Source: Aurantiacibacter atlanticus (GTDB taxonomy: Bacteria; Pseudomonadota; Alphaproteobacteria; Sphingomonadales; Sphingomonadaceae). From it: a DNA stretch of 64,000 nucleotides. Shown one piece after another: positions 1 through 10,600 of this stretch. Position 1 is the stretch's first letter. Each line of letters opens with the position of its first letter. The DNA is taken from assembly GCF_001077815.2 (NCBI RefSeq), contig NZ_CP011310.1:2948401-3012400 (forward strand), read 5' to 3'. The position numbers and the translations under genes were made by a program. A model generated the notes under the pieces. It was not told the origin of the DNA. It was given only the letters and a program-made list of their open reading frames with translations, and searched no databases.

Positions 1-411
1 CCGCCCTCGTGCGGCAACCAGCTCTGCCTCGCGCTGGCGAACCATGGCTGTGACTGCAGCGCGATTGCTCAACTGCTGAGCGACCTGGCTTTGGGCAATC
101 TGGATACCATTGACGGCCTGCGCAAGTCGGGCTTCGGCCTCGGCCTTTTGCGCAAGCAGGGTTTCGGTATCCATGCGGGCAACGATCTGATCTGCTTCGA
201 CAAATTCGCCCTCATCCACTAGGATCGCGTCGACCCGGCCAGGTATCTTGGCCGATACGTCTATTTCGACCGCTTCGATGCGGCCGTTGCCACTGATGAT
301 TCCGTCGGGCAATTCGTCTCCATCAAGCATCTGCCAGCCGAGGTAGAGAGCAAACAGCACGGCAGCCGCAATCGCGCCCCTGATCAGCCAGGTCTTGCGG
401 GATGATGTCAT
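1..411 (-). CDS. HlyD-family periplasmic adaptor of an efflux pump (partial, runs off left edge)
   Basis: The N-terminal 137 or so residues of a membrane-fusion protein are visible. A short basic start (MTSSRKTW) is followed by one membrane segment at about residues 8-25. Then come the lipoyl-like beta strands (GRIEAVEIDVSAKIPGRVDAI and VDEGEFVEADQIVARM) and the start of an alpha-helical hairpin rich in Gln and Ala. This is the usual layout of the YbhG/HlyD branch that bridges an inner-membrane transporter and an outer-membrane channel. The ATG overlaps the stop of the outer-membrane gene upstream (ATGA), so the two are translationally coupled. The inner-membrane partner is probably beyond the left edge. 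The substrate cannot be told from this. Confidence 0.88.
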   Translation of the reverse strand, partial: MTSSRKTWLIRGAIAAAVLFALYLGWQMLDGDELPDGIISGNGRIEAVEIDVSAKIPGRVDAILVDEGEFVEADQIVARMDTETLLAQKAEAEARLAQAVNGIQIAQSQVAQQLSNRAAVTAMVRQREAELVAARGR

Positions 412-1931
412 TGCGATTGCTCTCCAGTCTGTTGCGAAGGTGCGCGCTTATCCGGGTTGTCTGCCGGAAAGCCGCCACCAAGCGCGGTGTAAAGCCCGAC
501 CCCTGCCGCCTGATAGGCACGCTGCAATCGCACCAGCACCTGCTCGGTTTCAAAAAGATCGCGCTGGGCATCGAGCACTTCGAGATAGGCCGAACGGCCA
601 TTGTCGAAGCGCAGTTGCGCCAGTCGCGCGCGTTCGCGCAGAGCACTGAGCGCACCGCTTGTCGTCGCGATCTGTCTTGCCAATTGCTCACGCTGGACCA
701 GCGCGTTGGACACATCGCGGAAGGCAAGCTGAACCGTCTGCTCGTAATTTGCCACGGCCTCCACTTGCCGGGCACTCGCAAGATCGAGATTAGCTGCCAG
801 CTGCCCGCCATGGAACAGGGGCAGCGTAAGGCTGGGGGTAAAGCTCCATGTCTCACTGCCTGAACCGAACAGGCCGTCCAGTTCGGTACTGGTGGTGCCA
901 AATGCCCCTGTCAGGCGGATATTGGGGAAGAATGCAGCGCGGGCCGCACCAATATCAGCGTTTGCGGCGCGTAATTGGTATTCCGCCGCCATGATGTCCG
1001 GCCTTTGCACGAGCAGATCGGATGGCAGGCCCGCAGGTAGCGTGATGGCAGGCTGTGCCTCTACCAGATCCAGAGGGGGCAGTGCTGCCTCCACTGGTTG
1101 TCCGACAAGCACGGTGAGTGCGTTGTGATTGATGTGCCGCTCTTGCTCCAGCGCTTCATAGGTACCCTGCGCTTGCGCCAACAGGGTCTGTGCCTGGGTT
1201 ACTTCCAACTTCGAACCGGCCCCCACTTTATAGCGACGGCGCATTATTCGCAGCGCCTCTTCACGCGTCGCAATGGTGCGCGATGCCAGCGCCAGCCGGC
1301 CGGTGTATTCGCGTTCCTGCAGATAGAGACTGGCGACCTGCGCGATCAGGCCAGTGGCCACGGCGCGCTTTCCTTCCTCACTTGCCAAATATCGGTTGCG
1401 GGCGGCTTCGTTGAGGTTTTGCAGGCGGCCCCAAAAGTCGATTTCCCAACCCCCACTCACCTGAGCGGTAACCTGCTCCACATCGTAGCGCAGCGGCCCT
1501 GTTCCAGGCAACTCGATCAGCGACCTTCCCCTCGTCCCGGTGCCGATCGCATCCAGGCGGGGATAAAGACCTGCCCCCTGAATGCGCCAAGCCGCCCGCG
1601 CCTGTGCCACGCGAGCTGCGGCAATGTGGATGTCGCGATTTTCTTCCAGCGCGACCGAAATGAGCGCGCGCAAATACTCATCCTGTATGAAATCCTGCCA
1701 ACCGGTCTGCGCAATTGATTGCCCTGCCGGGGTCGAATGAAAGTAGCGTTCTGGAACAGGAGCAACCGATCGGGTGGATGGCGGAGCAAACGAGCAGCTC
1801 GACAACAGAAGCGATGGAGCTGCAACAGCAATTGCGACGAACGACCGACTCCACTTCGGCGGAGGTGGGGCCAGCCGTTCCGAGCAATAGCTCTCCGGGC
1901 TGCCACCCTTATTGGCTCGGAAACTCGCCAT
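408..1931 (-). CDS. RND-type efflux outer-membrane lipoprotein (NodT/OprM family)
   Basis: This 507-residue protein has the TolC/OprM two-repeat pattern: long Ala/Gln/Arg-rich helices alternating with short strands, and the family segment LPSDLLVQRPDIMAAEYQLR near the middle. A lipobox (LLSSC, Cys at about residue 46) suggests an acylated channel in the outer membrane. The region before the lipobox is long, so the true start may lie somewhat downstream of 1931. It forms a coupled unit with the HlyD adaptor that overlaps its end. The upstream gap of 113 bp holds a TCCGTA half-site at 2004-2009 that resembles one arm of the dyad repeated elsewhere in the window, but its partner arm is poor. Confidence 0.92.
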   Translation of the reverse strand: MASFRANKGGSPESYCSERLAPPPPKWSRSFVAIAVAAPSLLLSSCSFAPPSTRSVAPVPERYFHSTPAGQSIAQTGWQDFIQDEYLRALISVALEENRDIHIAAARVAQARAAWRIQGAGLYPRLDAIGTGTRGRSLIELPGTGPLRYDVEQVTAQVSGGWEIDFWGRLQNLNEAARNRYLASEEGKRAVATGLIAQVASLYLQEREYTGRLALASRTIATREEALRIMRRRYKVGAGSKLEVTQAQTLLAQAQGTYEALEQERHINHNALTVLVGQPVEAALPPLDLVEAQPAITLPAGLPSDLLVQRPDIMAAEYQLRAANADIGAARAAFFPNIRLTGAFGTTSTELDGLFGSGSETWSFTPSLTLPLFHGGQLAANLDLASARQVEAVANYEQTVQLAFRDVSNALVQREQLARQIATTSGALSALRERARLAQLRFDNGRSAYLEVLDAQRDLFETEQVLVRLQRAYQAAGVGLYTALGGGFPADNPDKRAPSQQTGEQSQ

Positions 1932-2044
1932 CCGTATATCGCAAATCCTTTGCTAAGAAGGTCCTTCGATTTGAGGTATCGCTCCCATCATTCGGCAGTG
2001 ATATCCGTAGACTTCCTGATTGCTGTCAGAACGCGCAGATATTT

Positions 2045-3100
2045 CTAGGCCGATCGAACCAAGGTCCTGTCTTCATCCATCCTGCTCCGCAGAATCTCCA
2101 ACAAACTCTGCGTTCCCGCAACGATCAGTGGACCGAGCACGAAGCCATGCGCTCCGAAAACGACAATTCCACCGACGATCGCTATGAAGGACAGCATGGA
2201 ATGAAGCGCCAGCCTACGACCCACGAGAATTGGATAGACGATGTTATCGATCAGCCCGACGATGAAGGTTCCCCAGACTGCCAGGATTATCGCCGAGCCC
2301 CACTGTCCGTTAAGCGCCAGAGCAATCGATGCTGGCACCCAGACGATGAACGCACCTAGAAACGGAACAATACCAAGCAAGCCCATGATAACGCCCCAAA
2401 AGACCGGGGACGGAAGGCCGAGCCACCAGAAAACCAGCCCGCCCAGAAGCCCCTGCAGGGCAGAAACAGCGGCAGTCCCGTATACCGAAGCGAAGATGGT
2501 TTTCTCCATCCGATCGGTCAGCGCCCGGCACTCCGGCTTTGAAAGTGGTGATATTCGCCCGCTGACTTCAATTATCCATTTTCGGTCGCGGAGAAGATAG
2601 AAGAGGAAATAGAAAGTCATCAGCAGGGTGATGATGCTGGCGATTGAACCCATGACAAGATTGGCAGCCCAGTTTTCCAGGCGGGCAATGACAGTCTGCA
2701 GGAATTGCGGTGCGTTCACATGATCGATCAGCCAGAACAGAGCCGACGAGAGGTTTGGATAATCCCGTGCCAGACCACGCCAATCTTCGTCGGATACGAA
2801 TTCATTCATTGCATTGGCGCCTTCAACGATACTTTCGATCAGCGCTGCCGAGACGAAGATAACCGGTGCGACTACCAAAATGGCAGCAATCGACATGGTC
2901 AAGGTCACGGACACTCCCGGATGGCACAGGTGCGCCCGAAGCGCGCTCTCAAGGGGAGCGAACAAGACAGCCAGCGTGAATGACCAGATCAGAGCCGGGA
3001 TGAAGGGAGCGGTAATCAGGTAGCAAAAGACAATACCAAGCAGGACCAGAAGGCCCACCGCTATGCGCGAATAGAGCGGCGGCAGTGGATCATGTTCCAT
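2045..3100 (-). CDS. AI-2E family transporter (YdiK/PerM-type membrane protein)
   Basis: The protein is about 351 residues with roughly eight hydrophobic segments. It shows the family core around GGLVFWWLGLPSP and GIVPFLGAFIVWVPASIALA, typical of PF01594. Members export small molecules or act as Na+/H+ antiporters; the name AI-2E does not prove autoinducer transport. I chose the ATG at 3100 (MEHDPLPP) because AAGGG lies six bases before it; an upstream ATG at 3121 is also in frame. It sits 56 bases after the alcohol dehydrogenase stop on the same strand and is probably read as part of the same leftward train. Confidence 0.88.
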   Translation of the reverse strand: MEHDPLPPLYSRIAVGLLVLLGIVFCYLITAPFIPALIWSFTLAVLFAPLESALRAHLCHPGVSVTLTMSIAAILVVAPVIFVSAALIESIVEGANAMNEFVSDEDWRGLARDYPNLSSALFWLIDHVNAPQFLQTVIARLENWAANLVMGSIASIITLLMTFYFLFYLLRDRKWIIEVSGRISPLSKPECRALTDRMEKTIFASVYGTAAVSALQGLLGGLVFWWLGLPSPVFWGVIMGLLGIVPFLGAFIVWVPASIALALNGQWGSAIILAVWGTFIVGLIDNIVYPILVGRRLALHSMLSFIAIVGGIVVFGAHGFVLGPLIVAGTQSLLEILRSRMDEDRTLVRSA

Positions 3101-3156
3101 CTGAATCCCTTCCCGCATCAACTTTGCTTTCGCATGGCTGGCGATCCAGTGCGCGG

Positions 3157-4233
3157 TCAGGGCGTTATGGCGACTTTGAGCACGCCATCGCGTTGATTGG
3201 AAAACAGCTCATAGGCGTCTTCGATTGCATCGAGTGGATAGTGATGCGTAACCAACTGGGCAGTGTCCACACGGCCCGCTTCCACGGTTTCCAAGAGCCG
3301 CCGCATGCGTTCCTTGCCTCCGGGGCACAGGCTAGTGCGGATGGTATTATCGCCCAACCCTGCCGAGAAAGTATCGAGCGGGATGGTGAGGTCAGCAGAA
3401 TAGACCCCGAGCGAAGATAGCGTACCCCCCGGCCGAAGCACACGCAGGGCCCCTTCAAAGGTCTGTTGCGTCCCCAGGGCTTCTATTGCGACATCGACCC
3501 CGCGCCCACCGGTAATTTTCAATATCTCGTCGACCGGGTCGACTTTGGAAAAATCAACCACATGGGTCGCGCCCATCTTCCGGGCCATGTCCATGCGCGC
3601 GGGCACAGCCTCGACCCCGATAATAGTGGTAGCCCCCATCATATGTGCGCCCGCCGTCGCACACAGACCGATGGGACCCTGCGCGAAAACTGCTACTGTA
3701 TCACCAATGCTGATCCCACCGGATTCGGCCCCGCTAAAGCCGGTCGACATGATGTCGGGACACATCAGCACCTGCTCGTCACTCAGCCCATCAGGAATGG
3801 GCGCAAGATTGGCCATCGCATCAGGGACAAGGAGGAATTCGGCCTGTGCGCCGTCGATTGTATTGCCGAATCGCCAGCCACCTGCGGCTTTCCAGCCGTG
3901 CCCGTGCTGCCCGCCGCATTGGGCGTGAAATCCGCATAGCGAAGCATAGGAGGTTCCAGACGGGGTTATCGCCCCCGCAATTACCCGCTGCCCCTCTTCA
4001 TAGCCGGTCACCGCCGAGCCCAGCTTCTCGATAACTCCAACCGGTTCGTGACCAACAATCAGACCCTTCTCAACCGGATATTCGCCCTTGAGGATATGTA
4101 CGTCAGTGCCGCAGATGGTGGTCGTGGTAATGCGGATCAAAGCATCCAGCGGTCCGACGTCGGGAACCGGTTTTTCACCGAGAATGATCCGCCCCGGCTC
4201 AATAAATATTGCCGCTTTCATAAGCCTGTCCAT
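3157..4233 (-). CDS. Zinc-dependent alcohol dehydrogenase (MDR family)
   Basis: This is a medium-chain dehydrogenase/reductase. The catalytic zinc site appears as ICGTDVH and GHEPVGVIEKLG, and the nucleotide fold as AQGPIGLCATAGAHMMGA. The segment usually holding the four structural-zinc cysteines is atypical here (CGFHAQCGGQHGHG), as in the isopropanol dehydrogenase-like branch. It would interconvert small alcohols and carbonyls with NAD(P)H and could serve as an electron sink when oxygen is low. The ATG at 4233 (MDRLMKAAIF) follows AAGGAG by eight bases and is preferred to in-frame ATGs at 4251 and 4269. A weak copy of the repeated regulatory dyad lies about 62 bp upstream at 4295-4310, so the gene may have its own promoter within the train. 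Confidence 0.9.
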   Translation of the reverse strand: MDRLMKAAIFIEPGRIILGEKPVPDVGPLDALIRITTTTICGTDVHILKGEYPVEKGLIVGHEPVGVIEKLGSAVTGYEEGQRVIAGAITPSGTSYASLCGFHAQCGGQHGHGWKAAGGWRFGNTIDGAQAEFLLVPDAMANLAPIPDGLSDEQVLMCPDIMSTGFSGAESGGISIGDTVAVFAQGPIGLCATAGAHMMGATTIIGVEAVPARMDMARKMGATHVVDFSKVDPVDEILKITGGRGVDVAIEALGTQQTFEGALRVLRPGGTLSSLGVYSADLTIPLDTFSAGLGDNTIRTSLCPGGKERMRRLLETVEAGRVDTAQLVTHHYPLDAIEDAYELFSNQRDGVLKVAITP

Positions 4234-4294
4234 CTCTTCGACTCCTTCCATTGCCTTGGCGGGCGACAATGGCTGGCGGGATGGACACGGTAAC

Positions 4295-4310
4295 TACGCA
4301 AACCCTCTTA
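4295..4310. promoter_or_regulatory. Weak copy of the repeated dyad upstream of the alcohol dehydrogenase
   Basis: The sequence is TACGCA-AACC-CTCTTA. Its first ten bases are identical to those of the site at 33367. Against TACGGA-N4-TCCGTA it has four mismatches, so alone it would not be convincing. Its distance to the chosen start codon (about 62 bp) matches the better sites. Confidence 0.3.
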
Positions 4311-4338
4311 ACCGAATGGGCCTGGAATTGACCTTGGA

Positions 4339-5271
4339 TCACACCGTCAAAGCGGAATACAAACGCCGGACATCTTCGGGATGACACAAATCGGTGCCCG
4401 GGGTGAGGACCGCGGCGGCGCCTGCGGCCAACCCGAACCGGAAAGCGTCCTCAGGCTTCTTGCCTAGGCCAAGCGCGTGAACCATTGCGGCCAGAAAGCT
4501 GTCGCCCGAGCCGACCGCGCTGCGAGTTTCCACTTTGATTGATGGCAGGCGCAAACACCCCGATCTGGTGGCGAGCAATGCGCCATCCCGCCCCATCGTT
4601 ACCGCGAGATGCTGCACTCTGCCCTGCTCCACGATATTCATCGCTGCATCGGCTATCTCACTTTCTTCGGTCAGTTCCCGGCCAACCAATGCGCGAAATT
4701 CTCCAAGGCTCGGCTTCGCCAGAAAGACGCCCCCGCCCGCTATTCCCGCGGCGAGTGCCGGCCCCGATGTGTCGAGCACGAAGCGATACCCACCGACTGC
4801 CGCGATTGCGGCGACCCGGGCGTAAAAATCATTCGGTACGTTTCCTGGCAAGGACCCGCTGGCGACCAGATAATCGCATCTCAAGCTGCCTAACTGGTCA
4901 AGGCAGGACTGCCATTCGCTCTTGGCGATTTCGGGTCCGCGCGCCGAAATGCGATATTCTTTCCCGCTTGCCTGTTCGAGTATCGCTGTACTGATGCGCG
5001 TATCGCTCGTGATCGCAATGCGCGTCCGAACCAGCTGATGTAGATCGAGCAGGCCATCCAGAGCAGCCCCTGTCGCCCCGCCCGAAAGGTAAATGCAGCG
5101 CGCATTTCCGCCAAGCCGGACGAATACCCTTGCGACATTGATACCGCCGCCCCCGGGATCATTGCGTGTGCTCTCGGCCCGGATTTTGTGAATTTGGTCC
5201 AAATGGTCGATCTCATAAGCGACATCGATTGTAGGGTTCATGGTGAGCGTAGCCAGATTCAGCATCTGCAT
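4339..5271 (-). CDS. pfkB: PfkB-family 6-phosphofructokinase (Pfk-2 type)
   Basis: The 310-residue sugar kinase has both ribokinase-family signatures: the Gly-rich N-terminal motif (DPGGGGINVARVFVRLGG) and the C-terminal anion hole/catalytic base (VGSGDSFLAAM). It also has the KPSLGEFRALVGREL segment and the GTDLC end seen in E. coli Pfk-2, which favours fructose-6-phosphate over other sugars. A 1-phosphofructokinase role is not excluded. The start overlaps the end of PEP synthase by 13 bases, with GGGAG just before the ATG; an ATG two codons later is equally possible. Being coupled to PEP synthase is odd for carbon flow, because one enzyme works in glycolysis and the other in gluconeogenesis. 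PfkB is also a member of the mycobacterial DosR regulon. Confidence 0.88.
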   Translation of the reverse strand: MQMLNLATLTMNPTIDVAYEIDHLDQIHKIRAESTRNDPGGGGINVARVFVRLGGNARCIYLSGGATGAALDGLLDLHQLVRTRIAITSDTRISTAILEQASGKEYRISARGPEIAKSEWQSCLDQLGSLRCDYLVASGSLPGNVPNDFYARVAAIAAVGGYRFVLDTSGPALAAGIAGGGVFLAKPSLGEFRALVGRELTEESEIADAAMNIVEQGRVQHLAVTMGRDGALLATRSGCLRLPSIKVETRSAVGSGDSFLAAMVHALGLGKKPEDAFRFGLAAGAAAVLTPGTDLCHPEDVRRLYSALTV

Positions 5272-7676
5272 GCGCTCCCATTCATACCTTCTTCCATTAA
5301 TTCACCTTCCGCTTCGGCAATATGCCGTTTCACCGCCACGAAGCTGTCCGGGGTGACCGAAATGGAATCAATCCCGCATTCAACCAGGAAACGTGCAAAC
5401 TCAGGGTGGTCGCTCGGCGCCTGACCGCATAGCCCGACCTTGGTATCATGCATGTGCGCTTCGTCGATCACATGGCGAATCATCCATTCGACTGCCGGAT
5501 CCCGCTCGTCGAACTGGCTGCTGAGCAATTCGGAATCGCGGTCGATTCCCAAAGTAAGCTGAGTCAGATCATTACTGCCGATCGAAAAGCCATCGAAGCG
5601 CTTGGCAAATTCGTCCGCCAGCACAACATTGGCCGGAATTTCACACATGACATAGAATTCCAGATCCTTTTCGCCACGCCTGAGCCCCTCCTGCTCCATC
5701 ACCTGGAGTACACTGTCGGCTTCTTCCAGCGTGCGGCAAAACGGGATCATCACGGCCACATTGGTGAAGCCCATGTCCTCTCGCAGCCGTTTTATGGCAC
5801 TGCACTCAAGCGCAAAGCCGGCACGATAGAGCGGCGAGTAATAACGCGCTGCCCCACGAAAGCCGAGCATGGGATTTTCTTCCTCAGGCTCAAATGCGGC
5901 CCCGCCGACCAAATCAGCATATTCGTTTGATTTGAAATCGCTCATCCGCACGATAACCGGCGCAGGATATTGGGCTGCAGCAATCCGCGCGAGGCCGCAG
6001 GCCAATTGATCGATAAAATACTCGCGCTTATCCTCATAGCCTGCGGTCAGCCGTTCGATCTCTGCTTTTGCAGTTGCGTCTTCCAGCTCGTCATAATGCA
6101 TCAGCGCCATCGGATGCGCCTTGATCGTGTTGGCGATCACAAATTCCATCCGCGTGAGACCCACCCCGTCGCTGGGAATTTGCCACCAGCGGCTTGCCGC
6201 GCCGGGATCGGCGAGATTGAGCATAAGCTTAGTGCGTGTTTCGGGAACACTGGTCAGATCAATCGTCTCGGTCGCAATCGTCGCTGCGCCTGCATAAACG
6301 ACACCCTCGTCACCTGCGATGCAGCTCACGGTGACCTCCTGGTCCGATTGCAACGTCGCCATCGCATTACCCGTGCCGACAATTGCCGGCAGGCCAAATT
6401 CGCGGCTGACAATGGCGGCGTGCGAAGTCCGCCCTCCGTGATCGGTGACGATGGCTGCAGCACGCTGCATGATCGGCACCCAGTCGGGATCGGTAGTGGA
6501 GGTGACGAGAACAGAACCATCGACGAATTCAGCAATATCGGCGGCGCTCTCAATTCTGCACACTTTGCCTGTCGCCGCCGCCTCACCGATGGCCAGGCCT
6601 GTGACAAGCGCTTCACCTGTTTCGCTCAGCGAGTAGGACGCAAGCGTTCCGCGTTGCGCGCGTGACTGGACAGTTTCCGGGCGGGCCTGCACGATGAACA
6701 GGCCGCCATCTGGCCCGTCTTTTGCCCATTCCATGTCCATAGGACAGCCATAATGCGTCTCGATCAGCACCGCCCAGCGGGCGAGTTGCAAAACTTCGGC
6801 ATCGGACAAGACAAGCGCAGCGCGCTCTTGCGCACTGGTTTCGACATTGACCGTGCTTGCTTCTGCGCTGTCAGCATAGACCATCTTTACAGCCTTGGCC
6901 CCGCGTTGGCGGGCGATGATCGGGCAAAGATCTGCTTCACTCAGCAGAGGCTTGAAGACTTGCCATGCATCAGGATCGACAGCCCCCTGCACGACGTTTT
7001 CACCGAGCCCCCATGCTCCATCGATCAGCACAACATCGGGAAAGCCGCTTTCAGTATCGATAGAGAACATCACGCCAGAGCCTGCCAGGTCGGCACGCAC
7101 CATCCGCTGAACCCCTATCGACAGAGCTACCGCATCTTCGCCAAAGCCATGTGCGGTTCGGTAGGCAATCGCCCGATCGGTGTAGAGTGAGGCGTAGCAG
7201 CGTTTGCACGCATCCAGCAGCGCGGCCTCGCCACTGACATTGAGAAAAGTTTCCTGCTGTCCGGCAAAGCTGGCCTCCGGCAAATCTTCGGCCGTTGCGC
7301 TGGACCGGACGGCGACGGCAGGCTGGTTGCTACCTGTATCTAAAGCGAGATCACGATAAGCCTCAATGATGGCCTGTTGCAAAGCTTCAGGCCATTCCCC
7401 GGCAAGGATCGCGGTGCGAATGGTTGCGCCTGTTTCCGCAAGAGAAACCTCTTTTGCCAGATAAGCCGCCAGATGATCCGCAATAGCTTGCCCAAGATTA
7501 TTATGTACCAGATACATGCGGAAGGCGTCGGCCGTGGTCGCGAAACCAGGCGGGACGGCAATCCCTTGCGGCACCAGCGCGCCGATCAATTCTCCCAATG
7601 AAGCGTTCTTGCCGCCAACCCGGGCAACATCGCCACGCGAGACCTGGGCAAAATCGAGGATCATGGACGTGGTCAT
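5259..7676 (-). CDS. ppsA: Phosphoenolpyruvate synthase (pyruvate, water dikinase)
   Basis: At 805 residues it has the family's three parts: an N-terminal ATP-binding domain (GGKNASLGELIGAL, VAVRSSATAEDLPEASFAGQ), the swivelling phosphohistidine domain with TDHGGRTSHAAIV (catalytic His about residue 419), and a C-terminal PEP-binding barrel (GSNDLTQLTLGIDRDS, VGLCGQAPSD with the likely catalytic Cys). It converts pyruvate and ATP to PEP, AMP and phosphate in the cytoplasm. The ATG overlaps the stop of the glucan synthase gene (ATGA), so translation of the two is linked. The placement suggests supply of sugar-phosphate precursors or re-routing of pyruvate under the same conditions that induce glucan synthesis. 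Confidence 0.96.
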   Translation of the reverse strand: MTTSMILDFAQVSRGDVARVGGKNASLGELIGALVPQGIAVPPGFATTADAFRMYLVHNNLGQAIADHLAAYLAKEVSLAETGATIRTAILAGEWPEALQQAIIEAYRDLALDTGSNQPAVAVRSSATAEDLPEASFAGQQETFLNVSGEAALLDACKRCYASLYTDRAIAYRTAHGFGEDAVALSIGVQRMVRADLAGSGVMFSIDTESGFPDVVLIDGAWGLGENVVQGAVDPDAWQVFKPLLSEADLCPIIARQRGAKAVKMVYADSAEASTVNVETSAQERAALVLSDAEVLQLARWAVLIETHYGCPMDMEWAKDGPDGGLFIVQARPETVQSRAQRGTLASYSLSETGEALVTGLAIGEAAATGKVCRIESAADIAEFVDGSVLVTSTTDPDWVPIMQRAAAIVTDHGGRTSHAAIVSREFGLPAIVGTGNAMATLQSDQEVTVSCIAGDEGVVYAGAATIATETIDLTSVPETRTKLMLNLADPGAASRWWQIPSDGVGLTRMEFVIANTIKAHPMALMHYDELEDATAKAEIERLTAGYEDKREYFIDQLACGLARIAAAQYPAPVIVRMSDFKSNEYADLVGGAAFEPEEENPMLGFRGAARYYSPLYRAGFALECSAIKRLREDMGFTNVAVMIPFCRTLEEADSVLQVMEQEGLRRGEKDLEFYVMCEIPANVVLADEFAKRFDGFSIGSNDLTQLTLGIDRDSELLSSQFDERDPAVEWMIRHVIDEAHMHDTKVGLCGQAPSDHPEFARFLVECGIDSISVTPDSFVAVKRHIAEAEGELMEEGMNGSACRC

Positions 7677-10600
7677 GCGGGTGCTCCTGCTCGTGTGAGG
7701 GTTTTTTGTCCGATGCGGACCAGCACGTTGCGCGTTTCGCCTTCGGCAGGGAAGGCTATCGCTTCTCTAGCAAAGGGCACGCCATCGACTTCCACTTGCG
7801 TATCGAGAGAATCTTGCGAACGTTCGACCTGCACCGCAATGCTTGCATTGCCGCGTCGCAACGTAGCGTTGTAGCCCGGCCAGTCAGTGGGAAGGGAGGG
7901 AGCAATGCACACGTTGCCATCATGCATTGTCAGGCCGAGCAAGCCTTCCACTCCAAGCCGCCACGCCCATGATGCAGCGCCGGTATACCAGCTCCACCCG
8001 CCTTTGCCGCGATGTGGTTCAGCCGCAGCAATATCGCCTGGCACAACATAGGGTTCGATCCGGTATAACTCTGCGCCTTCCTGTGTCGCAGCACGATGGA
8101 CAGGGCAGATCATATGGAAAACGTCGAGAGCGCCATCAGCGTCGCCAGTCTGCGCAAGCGCCAGACCGAGCCATGCGGCCGCATGAGAATATTGCCCCCC
8201 GTTTTCGCGCAGGCCCGGCGGGTACGCTTTGATATAACCCGGATCGCGCGGCCCTGTGTTGAATGGGGGCCACAAAAGACGGGCCAATGCCGCATCCGGA
8301 TCGATCAACTCGCGCTTTGCCGCTTCCACCGCCTCTTGGACCCGCGCGGGATCGGCACCAGCAAAAACGGACCAGCTTTGCGAGATTGAATCGATCCGGC
8401 ACTCTGCTTCTTTGGCGGAACCGAGCGGGTGTCCTGCATCATCATAAGCGCGCCTGTACCATGCGCCGTCCCAGCCGGATTCCTCTACATTGCGGCGCAG
8501 CATGCCGGCCTGCTGCGTCCAATGATCAGCTTCGCGATCTCGTCCCATCCGGTGCTCAAGATCGGCAAGCAACTCGGCAGTGACACAGGCGAACCATGCC
8601 AACCACAAGCTTTCGCCTCGGCCTTCTGCGCCAACCCTGTCCATCCCGTCATTCCAGTCGCCCGTGCCCATCAATGGCAGGCCATGCGCACCCAATTGAA
8701 TTCTCTCCAGCGCGCGTTCGCAATGCTCGATCAGCGGTTCCCTGGCTTCGCACTGCTCGAACTGTCCATAGCGATCATCTTCTTCCTCTTTCAGCAGCGG
8801 GGCGGAAAGGAATGGCACCACTTCCTCAAGGATCGTCAGATCTCCTGTCGCGCGGACATATGTCGCCGCCGCATAAGGCAGCCATAGGAGGTCGTCCGAA
8901 AAACGCGTCCTCACTCCGCGATCAGAGGGTGGGTGCCACCAGTGCAGCACGTCCCCTTCCTCAAACTGATGTGCGGCGCAGATTAAAATATGCCTCCGCG
9001 CTCGCGCTGGATCAAACGGCAGCAGGGCCAGCACATCCTGCAATTGGTCACGAAAGCCGATCGCCCCGCTAGCCTGGTAAAAACCGGTCCGGGCCATCAC
9101 GCGCGACGACAGGCTTTGGTAGATCAGCCACCGATTGATCATCATATCAAAAGCCGGGTCGGGCGTATCTACCGTGATACAGCCGAGCAGATCATCCCAT
9201 TTTTGGGTCAGCGCAGTTTCAGCATTGGATATGGCCGCGTCATCCCGCCACTGCGCGGCGAGCGCTATCGCCTCTGCCTCATTCGCCGCGTCGCCCAATA
9301 TGAAGGTCACTTCAATGCTCTCTTCAGGCGCAAGATCGAGATGCACCTGATAGGCCGCGCAAGCATCGGCTCCGGCCACTTCGGCGCTGCCCAAGCCCCA
9401 ACGGCCAAGCGCAGCGGGTGCCGCCTGACCCCCTTCGCGCCCCAGGAACTCACTCCGGTCGGTCGTAAATCCATGTGCATCATTTGTGGCAGTCAGAAAT
9501 GCGGTGCGACCTGCGAAATCCGCATTCCACGGGCTGGTCGCCAGCAACAGCTGCGACGCTGGATCGAAGCGGCAGGCAACATGCCGCCGCGCGATCGAAG
9601 GAAGCGATCCCAAAAGCCATTCTGCGTAATAAGTCGCCGTCAGTCGCCGATGGCGCCGGTCCATGTTGGTGAGCCGCAAACGAACCAGTTTGACCGGCGC
9701 ATCGGGAGCTACGAACACGCGCTGTTCCTGCTCTATCTCGTGGGAAGATCTGCGCCACTGGGAATATCCAGCCCCATACCGAATGTCACAGGGCGCCTCT
9801 TGTCCCGCCGGAGCAGGTGTGACGGTCCAGACCGCCGCGGTTTCTTCATCCCGCAAATAGAGAGTTTCTACCGGACGGTCGGAAACCGGATCATTGGTCC
9901 AGGAAGTCAGACGGTTTTCTCCGCTATTGACCGACCAGGTGAAACCTCCGCCCGCCTCTGTCACCAGCGTACCGAACCAATCGTTCGCGAGAACATTGGC
10001 CCAGGGCGCAGGGGTCGTTTGCCCGGCTTCAAGCTGGATGATGTACTCGCGTCCATCCAGGCTGAAACCGCCGTAGCCATTTCCAAACTGCAACCCTGTC
10101 GGACGGGTTTGAGACGGCGGTTCGTCAGTTGCAGGGGAATAAGCCAGGCTGGGAAAGATCGGTGGCGGGAGAGATGCCGGGTGAGAGGCGCGGGCCAGTT
10201 GATCCTCCAGCGCTCCTGCATCATCATCCAAAATTGCCCACGCCATCGCTTCCAGCAAACGGATCTGATCGGGACCGCTCTGATCGGCGAAGAGGAGATG
10301 GATTCCGCCATTGCGCCCCAACATTTCGCTCGCCCCGACTTCTCGCAGCAGCTCATGCAGCTCGCCGCGCATTGGTTCTGCATAGGTCGAACCACTGACT
10401 TGCAGGATCACCAGATCAACGGGCAGGCCGGTGCGCCGCCACAATTGGTGTGCGCTGGCCAGCAGCGGCACCATATCACCCTCCGCGCTATCAGTGCGCA
10501 GCAGCAAGATCGGCAGGTCGCCCGACAGGGCAAGACCCCATAGGGCGCCCTGCCCAAGAGTATTTGCGCGAATATGTGCAGAGTCCGCGCGCAGGGCTTT

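Noticed and set aside
8990..10543. Plus-strand open frame of 517 codons inside the glucan synthase gene
   Set aside because: It is antisense to well-conserved ndvB sequence and its protein is Arg/Gln-rich without motifs, as expected from a GC-rich shadow frame.
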